DNA of 64,000 bases, from contig CP073215.1 in the NCBI GenBank assembly GCA_020342235.1, forward strand, positions 1,054,001-1,118,000, read 5' to 3'. Under the pieces are notes generated by a model. The model did no database searches, was not told the origin of the DNA, and saw only the letters and a list, made by a program, of their open reading frames with translations. This DNA is from Saccharomycopsis phalli (Eukaryota; Ascomycota; Saccharomycetes; Ascoideales; Saccharomycopsidaceae). A program made the position numbers and the translations under genes. Positions 59,501 to 64,000 of this stretch are shown one piece after another; positions within the stretch are counted from its first letter, which is position 1, and every line of letters begins with the position of its first letter.

Positions 59501-62443
59501 GGCGGTATCAAACGTGTTTCTGAAATTCCGCAATTCTAACAATAACTGGAGCCACTTTTCAATATCATCCTGCAAGTGCTTGTTGATGCTTGAGATCTGG
59601 AGGTCCCATAAACACTGGAACTTGTACCAATTTTCAAGATACTTTTGGCACTCAATATAGTTTCCATTTATCAATTTGTAAGTGGACTCAATTTGACCGT
59701 TTATATTCTGAAAGAATCTCTCATCCTTTAGCAGAAAAATGTTTCCCAGAGACCCATACTCATGTACAATCTGCTTCTGTTTGAGTACACTGACCAAATC
59801 TTGCACCTGCTTGAACCACTTAATCTTACTGGTTTCTAAGCTTGGTTTCACAATGACATTCAAGTTTTTGACAATGATTTCGTGCTCAGAGACCAATAAA
59901 AATTGCTCCATGTTCTCATTGACTCTTGTCAATTTAGCCTTTAACTTTCCGAGTAAGATATCAAACACCTGCAGGTTCAATTTGGACACTAATACGTCGA
60001 TGTTGACAAAATTCTCCAAGATAATCTTGTTCACCACTTCTTGTATCTCTGAAATAACACCACTGATGACATTCTGGTCAAATTCACAGCCATGAAGCTC
60101 AAGCAACAAATCCTTCAACTGGGTCTTATATACGTTCAAAGACACTAATTTCACATTAAAAGTGTTAATGCCAGAGTCCAAACTTTCCATAACCTTGCTG
60201 TTTGTATTAAGGTTCTTCCACTGGATATTTAATGCTTGCTTTATGGATTGTAACACACTCTGGTAGGCATCAATTATCAAGACCTTGAACTCGTGTAGCT
60301 CAGTAAAACTATGCAAACCACCATAGAATAGCTTCAACAATTCGTTTAGGTTGATTATGTACGGATAAATGTTGCGAATTACCCGGGACTTAATGATCAA
60401 GTAATGCGGCAACTCGAAGTTCAAGTATGTCAAGTTCCGGACGTTTTTAAACAACTCAATCAATTCCTGGTTAAAATTTGTGTAGAGATTATAATTATTA
60501 TAATTTTTGCTGATTGTGAACAACTGATTGTTCAAGCAACCATCTATATTCAAGCCTTCCACTTTCTTCAACCAAGTCTCATACAACTGCTGGTTATTTA
60601 ACTGTTTTTCAATGACATTCAACTCGTTGAAGATTTTCTGCCCATAGGAGTACTGTGCCCAGTTTTCGCCAAGCATGTATTTCAAGTTTTCTTGCAATAA
60701 ATTACTCTTGAGTTCAATCTGCTTGTTCCAAATCAACTTACTAGACAAACTCTGCAAGTCTTTATACCTGAACATCAACAGCTGTCGATCCTTCTCCAGC
60801 AAATGACGTTTCAAGTTGTCCAAGTTCTTGATGCTGAGCTCGAACAACTTGTTCTCAAAGTCCAGATTAATTGACTTCAACTTAATGCTCGACTTGTTCA
60901 AAAGAAACCTGTACCGCTTATAGAGCTGAAGAATCTCAGGCAAACTCGAAACACCCTCAATCAACCCACTCAATTTCCCGATAATGATATTCTCCACAGT
61001 GTTGATTTCGTTGTTGTAGTTTCCTTCAAGTTCAGCAAGCTTTTCTGATGAGATGGACACAATATTCACCCCACTATATATCTGATAAGCCTGATCTAAT
61101 GAAGTAAGAAGCTTGCTTTCATTGGCAGAAACCCCTTGCTTAAACTCCTCATGATGGTTCCGGAATTCGTTGATTGAGATTATACGCTCCTTCAATCTGT
61201 TGACCTTATTGTCAACCTTAACTATAATGAACTTCTCGTTACGCTTACGGAGCAACTCTCTCGACAAATTAATGTACTCTTTAATCTGCTTGTCCAACAC
61301 GAGGAAAATGTTATCAATGACGGAGATATCCGCTTGAAAGACGGGGTAACTTATATTTATCAAGTCAAGTTTACCGATTAACAGCCTTAATTTGACATCA
61401 ATATCACTAATAATCCCCTCAACCAATTCAATGCTTCGGTTTATAGGATAATTCGTGAGACGGAGCTTCTTTATCACGTGCCCAAAAATGAGGACGATGC
61501 TTTCATGCACAACATTGATGTCGTTATTACTTAAGATCTCCTCAATTGGCAAGTCTCTTAAGAGCAAATTGTATTTCTTACTTGTAGAGAGGCTCTCCTT
61601 CAAACCCGTATCACTGATCAAACTCATTGTGACATAGAACCGTTTGTTCACCTTCAAAATCTCCAATGTGGACAAGACTTCCAAGCTGGACAATTGTTCT
61701 TCGATGTTGGTCAAAGCTAGTTCCATGGATGACCAGAAGTTGATTTCCTCGAGAGTTGTGCCATGAATGTTTTCGCTGGTGAGTTTTGTAAGGTTTTGGA
61801 TCTCCTTTACCCACTTGTTTACAATATTCTCCAATTGGTTGAGGAAGTTTATATCGTTGTTATCAACCAATTTCACAATCTCCTCTACGGGATTACCGTC
61901 TCCTGGCTGTTTTTCGTGCTGTTTTATTGCCAGTTTAATTGCCAGATGGCATGTTAGCGGCAAATTTGGGATTTCAATTCTCTGGAGAATCTGCTGAAGC
62001 GAAATAGTTAGCTCGTTGAACTTCTTTTTAGTGACTAAGACACGGTTCTCTTGTTGATTTCTGGTCAAATTTTCAAAGTAGGGACTCAAGCCCTCGTTGA
62101 TCAATGTCTTGATGATCTCAAACGACGACTTGTTATCCTTGTTGTTGAAATTGATAATTTGCAAGTCTTCATACCTACTAACCACACCCTTTTCCTTGAC
62201 AACAATAATCAATGACTCAATATCCACAGTCTCCTCTATACTATTCACTACAGAGAATTCATGACCGTCTCCCAGCTTCACTTTGATAATGTACAACACA
62301 GTGGACAAGGCATTATCCACAAACTCTTGTACGACTAGTTTGTTATTCTTGAAACTTAGTTTATCTTCCACGGTAGCATTTTGAAGAATTTTGCTAAGGT
62401 TGAATAGGTATTCAACCAACGAGTTGACAAACTCTGTCTCCAT
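50519..62443 (-). CDS. DYN1: cytoplasmic dynein heavy chain
   Basis: The 3974-residue protein (yeast Dyn1: 4092) is one uninterrupted frame of 11.9 kb. The N-terminal two fifths are tail and linker. The motor has four P-loops: AAA1 GPAGTGKTE near 1773, AAA2 GKSGSGKS near 2048, AAA3 GPPGSGKT near 2360 and AAA4 GNSTLGKT near 2688. AAA1 is followed by FNRLNANMLSSVSLQIE. Coiled-coil stalk helices lie near 2950 and 3150 around a microtubule-binding domain of normal size, and the C-terminus ends with AAA6 and a short cap, as in fungal dyneins. It moves and positions the nucleus and spindle from the cortex. The start is the first ATG; the frame runs 12 codons further up without one. Confidence 0.96.
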   Translation of the reverse strand: METEFVNSLVEYLFNLSKILQNATVEDKLSFKNNKLVVQEFVDNALSTVLYIIKVKLGDGHEFSVVNSIEETVDIESLIIVVKEKGVVSRYEDLQIINFNNKDNKSSFEIIKTLINEGLSPYFENLTRNQQENRVLVTKKKFNELTISLQQILQRIEIPNLPLTCHLAIKLAIKQHEKQPGDGNPVEEIVKLVDNNDINFLNQLENIVNKWVKEIQNLTKLTSENIHGTTLEEINFWSSMELALTNIEEQLSSLEVLSTLEILKVNKRFYVTMSLISDTGLKESLSTSKKYNLLLRDLPIEEILSNNDINVVHESIVLIFGHVIKKLRLTNYPINRSIELVEGIISDIDVKLRLLIGKLDLINISYPVFQADISVIDNIFLVLDKQIKEYINLSRELLRKRNEKFIIVKVDNKVNRLKERIISINEFRNHHEEFKQGVSANESKLLTSLDQAYQIYSGVNIVSISSEKLAELEGNYNNEINTVENIIIGKLSGLIEGVSSLPEILQLYKRYRFLLNKSSIKLKSINLDFENKLFELSIKNLDNLKRHLLEKDRQLLMFRYKDLQSLSSKLIWNKQIELKSNLLQENLKYMLGENWAQYSYGQKIFNELNVIEKQLNNQQLYETWLKKVEGLNIDGCLNNQLFTISKNYNNYNLYTNFNQELIELFKNVRNLTYLNFELPHYLIIKSRVIRNIYPYIINLNELLKLFYGGLHSFTELHEFKVLIIDAYQSVLQSIKQALNIQWKNLNTNSKVMESLDSGINTFNVKLVSLNVYKTQLKDLLLELHGCEFDQNVISGVISEIQEVVNKIILENFVNIDVLVSKLNLQVFDILLGKLKAKLTRVNENMEQFLLVSEHEIIVKNLNVIVKPSLETSKIKWFKQVQDLVSVLKQKQIVHEYGSLGNIFLLKDERFFQNINGQIESTYKLINGNYIECQKYLENWYKFQCLWDLQISSINKHLQDDIEKWLQLLLELRNFRNTFDTAKTSVKINNVVFNYETIQLRINNKFDVLQNQVIERFGELLNDKFILLNSQFSGIKTYLVGSNLNNDIKNNLELINKSFDYKLQMESWKSEFKVYEKGQNLLLKNRYTFSEKWIYFEQLDNDLNIIEKLLGEKLQMIQADQLLVIKKIELECLKIKNTFEDVKNDWDVNRERLSGESQGLNPLDTLYGYKSKLGTLIEEIKEIVKAVDLIELTDIKGIDTSVLDVSLIDQSLFIIAELDDLILVWNSINLLNEKLAKIKSQLWAATNIRTIRKQLEELLSEGKSLPTKIRQYLLFENLQNYIKQILTNLKFFIELKNDAIKQRHWTEILNRDVSVDSLTLGDAFSVSPSPRTKSILSKANGEKLIEDSLGKIEDNWSNLSFELFQYQNKCRLVRNWNEIFKVCNEDVESLNSMKNSPYYDVFAGICLAWSNKLNKIYLILDIWIDVQRQWIYLDGIFNNNDIQKLLQIENSRFQNISFDYFKLLQAVFQSIFVGDILNVSDLQGEFEKILEVLTRIRKSLSDYLENQRQLFPRFYFIGNEDLLNLIGNNDNPNYIGKFLNKIFPSVGGINYNETSRTISQVYSKDGEVVQLRTEVRLEGLTLIEWLKLLELELKQSLLFYITQGVNLWESVNESFSSLVELPLQSLIISLQVYYTKQVEVSIGAKSYDQLLEAYNNILSIINSLILKDIDSIKRQKLEVLLIEFIYQYNTIEELKVAKVFNVDNLKWKVKPKYFLNGSSDYANAITVKLMDNSHFYGFEYQGLTKSLVKNTIIEDSFINYNECLYYKKGGCSFGPAGTGKTESVKEFGKLLGRPVIVFCCDETFDFTSISRIFIGICQIGAWVCFDEFNRLNANMLSSVSLQIEKIELGLSTDSNKIELLDKKLDLNQNTSIFITMNPTYSGRSTLPENLKKLFKNYSISKTDEEVIIEIILYSKGFKLAKQLSIKIVKLFNQLKQELSLQVHYDFGLRALKNTMNYCGRLMRNRESLNEEDIIYQGVYSSISPKLVEEDLKLFKNLLNKIFEEKEIHENQQLESILETMDIMNKNVINKVVQLNELINNNHGIIMLGKSGSGKSYIRDLLIKALQTLDNKESLLYSINPKVSKESLYGSFDLTTREFKDGVFTSILRKLVNNLRGELNKRVWIVFDGDVDPEWIENLNSLLDDNKIFTLPNGEHLELPPNVKLIFETDDLSHSTPATISRCGMMYVEEELVLTQQLLEEKVDSTLEPTLKSLIPQLNLVINKSKELNHIFKFLLHGKINSFFCFVNYYKNQLLKSKIYSEAMVEKYMKLVIKISIFWALCGDCDLRDQEKFNQYMNEIFHEQNDYINTTVELPEMEMNSWRVTGKHAGSLIIPTPDTVRLTHLIDVFVQQNEFLILCGPPGSGKTMIILDYFKNSVTYELVSLNFSAASTINELLLTLNQYCYYKPHNNGVLLLPKFHNKKLMIFIDEINLPNLDAYGSQPLIMFLRQIMLFKGFYSDNNVFIQLENIQFIGACNPATDMGRKELNQRFLRLCGVVFVDYPNKDSLNIIYNELIEDILEGQGIVKTYQHEIVNLILNIYYKLKGKVEVLTPRDLTRLMNCLKVGLKGNENMKLEEFLRLLHHECLRLFSDRYTGEVEEWIIETIGQEIKDAFSLEFSPFTIFSRWLSSSYLPVDTVEYNMFVQERFRVFHSEVLDTKLIIYDELLNHIARIDRVLSIPQGHLILIGNSTLGKTILCKFVCWINGLKIIQLSVNKNYSLVNFDNQLKEILRSCGAYGEKVCFIIDESSILESSFVERMNTLLANSEIPSLFNETEFKELMNICLENSQKQGLLLDSDQELYKWFCQQITDNLHVIFTINNQDSDILKSPALINRCIINYIDSWDGPVLREVGTQLIERLSIGNKSDMVNIMMEIHANQNSSAYKYVQLYKKFIEIYKGKQQLLDDHQRHINIGLDKLKDTVIQVKNLKEDLSIKKKQLEIKDLESKTMLNKMLVNQNEAERKQEASIEVQESLKVQELEIEERKLIVNRELDEMIPIINNAAQNVKNIKKQNLSELRSMNNPPEQVKMTLEAVCYLIGYKGFKNWKEIQSITRKDDFIINILNFTNDISEERRQYLDREYLSKSNFNVASVSRASKACGPMLEWIEAQIMHSRVKDQVDPLRRQVGKLEAIASENKIKLLAIQEMLVELNESIEEYKLSYSQCIRDIENIKIEMQTVEQKIGRSMKLIDSLLQERDRWLKISFQKEQSELAGNCVLSSGMLIYNGYYDEQTRGKNVEVWKRILDNYNVKYNPEIIFSEYLNTTKEIVQWKDCGLVNDNIYIENMTMLKYGKSYPYIIDPSRNIVEVLSNMYPKMVVTSFLDQGFLKQIENGLRFGGTILIEDADYLDPIIDNLLKQQLTTSSGRLLVQLGLQEIDYSESFKLMMFSRNPNIDMLGSHLTARTNIVNFTTTKNNLQSKIVNLSLLKYYPSVEVKRQELIKLNGEYKTHLRGLEDDLLISLSDSKGNILNNDKLIVSLENIKKESMEIEVKMEETTEVINEAGKYSKKYARFAMNASNIYSVLGEFVKINEFYQFSLEYYMAIIDHVLDTVPLSEEGTDMALINKLYSEVVSRSCLSLKQDDKVKLSLSLSLVYLQCNCEEEYDSAKEILGLGTSELQQADGNQKIIDAMRAFYANPAEYDNSLCSVLDQLTGTSVGSTSLDQVFFNYTSSSTPIILLSSAGFDPTFKIELLSRANNVPVSIVSMGSPESIEIANNELKKCDQLGTWLLIQNAQLAPEWLEYINKLLSGLVTSNNFRLVLTCQFGAAIPNTLINTSYILTFENIPGIKNLLKENFSALSVDKTPLERTHIVFLLSWLNANIQELLRFVPIGFAKSYDFNNTDFEFCLNILNRIVSRISGNRINISPETIPWDELRYFVGTIGYGSKIDSLVDSVKVRGLVERLFNRNSFELDFNLLPGSQALLPPESRKVQEYKKWIEELPTIQPPEWIGLQDNAESLVGEVKGKEIIDGVMKLLQA

Positions 62444-62493
62444 TGTTATAGTGGATGCTGGTGCAAGACAAACAACCAAAGGTACGCATTGGA

Positions 62494-62500
62494 CGGGTAA
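62494..62500. promoter_or_regulatory. Reb1-like site upstream of DYN1
   Basis: CGGGTAA lies 51 bases before the DYN1 ATG, in the 108-bp gap to the DBF4 stop codon. Confidence 0.5.
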
Positions 62501-62551
62501 CCAAGATCAACATGCGCTAGTCTACATTACTACCCAATTGTGTGTATTATG

Positions 62552-64000
62552 CTATTTGCCGTTTAACATCATTATAAATCTATCAATCTTCTCAAAATTT
62601 TTGTCCTCTGTTGCAAATTCCCTGTGCTTTGAACTAAGAATATGCTCACCAAACAGATCAAAGTCGATCCGACAATTCTCGCAGTACCCTACTCGCTTCA
62701 GTTCCGCATCAGCTTTCGGCTTCTTGATTGTGTCTCTCTTGGTATCTTCTTCTGGTTTTTTAAACTTGTCTATAAAGACCTCTCCCTTGGTCTCTTCGTC
62801 CTTGTACATTCTTTTCTTTAACGAGTTAAATTCCTTCGAGGTCACATGTGACCGCCCAGCTCCAAGCCCGTTCTTTGTCTTGGCAACAAGACTGTTCATT
62901 GGGGTTTGACTGTTGGACAAATTGACGCCGGACGCATTCATCTCAAAAAACGATCGCTTGTTTGCCTGTCTGACGAGCTTCACTGTATGCTGCCAATCTT
63001 CAGCTTCGGTGGTTTCGGTGCTAGCTGTATCGATATATGCCTGGTGGTTATTTTCGGTTTCTGCGCCATTTAATTCATTTTCCAGTCTTTTGTTTTCTAG
63101 CTTATTTTCGCTGTTTCCCATGAGTACCACTTTAGTCTCAATACTATTTTCTTGATGAGCAATTTCATTTTCCTGGTTAGTCACTCCATTTTCCTGATTA
63201 GCCACTCCATTTTCCTGGTTAACCATCTCCTTTTCCTGGTCAACCATCTCCTTTTCCTGGTTAACCATCTCCTTTTCCTGGTTAACCACCTCAATTTCCT
63301 GGTTAATTACATCATTTTCCTGGTTGGCCACTCCATTTTCCCCATCGTCCATGCCACTAGGAGATTCACCCACGACACATTCCTGCGATTGCTCATAAAT
63401 TTCTCTCAACTGCTTTCTGTAATCCTTTCGACTCTCATCATACTTCAACCGCTTCTTGCTTAGCAGAGGGTGGCTGGAGGAAATCACCTCAATTAAAAAA
63501 GGGCATCGTCCGTCAAATGTCGGATAGAACTTCGCCCAGGGAGCCTTGTGTTTGACATTTGGGTAGTTCTTTACATTCCATTCCTTGGTGACCATTGGTC
63601 TGTACGTTTGCCTCAAGTCAAAAATGTGCAAGTACGGATGCTCAAAGTAAATGAAGTTGCGCACCCGCACGGTTGGGTCGCGGTCGTTTGGCCCTCGTAG
63701 CTTTTCCTCAGTCAAGAGTGTAGAAAGCTGTGTTGAACGGTTATAGCTGATGGCCTTCAGATACGTCGTTGGGAGGTACAGTTGCCGCAAGTTCACGTTC
63801 TTCTGGTATAAAGGGTTCCGATACAACACTCCGATCTTCAGGTTGTTTAATATTCCACCTTGTTTCACGTACTTGTGATCCAGCTCAAGTACCACCTTCT
63901 GGCGCTTCTTGTCGCCCATGATATATTTTTTTCGCGAATCAATGCCATTCTTGCTGCTCAAATTGCCAAAGAAGCGAACTGCCTTTTCATAACTCCATAT
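62552..64000 (-). CDS. DBF4: Cdc7 kinase regulatory subunit Dbf4 (N-terminus outside window)
   Basis: The frame runs off the right edge, and 482 C-terminal residues are visible. The first visible residues (IWSYEKAVRFFGNL) look like the end of the BRCT-type N motif. NVKHKAPWAKFYPTFDGRCPFL is motif M, which contacts Cdc7. VGYCENCRIDFDLFGEHILSSKHREFA near the end is the motif C zinc finger, with CX2C-X9-HX5H ligands. Dbf4 activates Cdc7 to fire replication origins through Mcm phosphorylation. Between M and C lies a repetitive NQE-rich linker. An internal ATG exists near 63919, but the conserved upstream residues show that it is not the start. It is co-directional with DYN1. Confidence 0.93.
   Translation of the reverse strand: MWSYEKAVRFFGNLSSKNGIDSRKKYIMGDKKRQKVVLELDHKYVKQGGILNNLKIGVLYRNPLYQKNVNLRQLYLPTTYLKAISYNRSTQLSTLLTEEKLRGPNDRDPTVRVRNFIYFEHPYLHIFDLRQTYRPMVTKEWNVKNYPNVKHKAPWAKFYPTFDGRCPFLIEVISSSHPLLSKKRLKYDESRKDYRKQLREIYEQSQECVVGESPSGMDDGENGVANQENDVINQEIEVVNQEKEMVNQEKEMVDQEKEMVNQENGVANQENGVTNQENEIAHQENSIETKVVLMGNSENKLENKRLENELNGAETENNHQAYIDTASTETTEAEDWQHTVKLVRQANKRSFFEMNASGVNLSNSQTPMNSLVAKTKNGLGAGRSHVTSKEFNSLKKRMYKDEETKGEVFIDKFKKPEEDTKRDTIKKPKADAELKRVGYCENCRIDFDLFGEHILSSKHREFATEDKNFEKIDRFIMMLNGK
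63145..63350 (-). repeat. 21-bp coding repeat in DBF4
   Basis: About nine imperfect 21-bp units encode seven residues each, of the form VNQEKEM or ANQENGV, in the linker between motifs M and C. The centre units are nearly identical, suggesting recent expansion. Confidence 0.9.

Overview
This is a nuclear chromosome segment from a budding yeast (Saccharomycotina). The evidence is about thirty protein genes with clear yeast orthologues, mostly intronless and densely packed, short introns with GTAAGT-type donors and CTGAC-type branch sites, and promoters carrying Reb1-like (CGGGTAA) and CACGTG sites. The species cannot be fixed from sequence alone. A CUG-Ser lineage is possible but unproven, so translations here read CTG as leucine. 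No rRNA, tRNA, CRISPR array or intact mobile element was found. The right edge cuts off the start of DBF4.

Layout. 1-4000: decayed coding sequence, an ACM1-like APC/C regulator (1718-3004) and a small gene in broken frames. 4036-8071: a Rad51 paralogue and a DHA2-type MFS exporter. 8072-14547: KAP120, RPB10 (spliced), NAN1/UTP17 and RPB8, a transcription and ribosome-biogenesis block. 14920-21727: MCT1, MGS1, a prenylcysteine-lyase-like oxidase and DIB1 (spliced). 21728-27611: GRS1 and then a 3.8 kb gene-free region. 27612-30646: a probable helical DNA-binding-type protein and a small hypothetical gene in sparse sequence. 30647-34228: SDH3, ISU1, SPC24, CMC1 (spliced) and a three-exon LDS/RRT8-like membrane protein with a poly-C run in an intron. 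34365-39586: 5-hydroxyisourate hydrolase, a SET methyltransferase, TFB5 and COG3. 39835-42319: small and secreted proteins, including a 56-residue GPI-type precursor. 42787-46572: YTA7. 46573-48282: gene-free, with a repeat pair. 48283-64000: ARC35, ACP1, MRPS12, DYN1 (12 kb, no intron) and DBF4.

Functional themes. Several genes serve mitochondria: MCT1 and ACP1 (mitochondrial fatty acid synthesis), ISU1 (Fe-S assembly, in which ACP1 also takes part), SDH3, CMC1, MRPS12 and the long form of GRS1. Several serve the cell cycle and genome: ACM1-like, the Rad51 paralogue, MGS1, SPC24, DBF4, DYN1 and YTA7. RNA polymerase subunits RPB10 and RPB8 flank the rRNA-processing gene NAN1.

The least expected features are five very short introns (35-60 bp); a 30-C homopolymer inside one of them; short tandem arrays lying at or just after the stop codons of five genes; an MGS1 whose N-terminus is an 18-bp coding minisatellite with no visible ubiquitin-binding zinc finger; a Rad51 paralogue without a Walker A lysine; and a tiny GPI-type protein.
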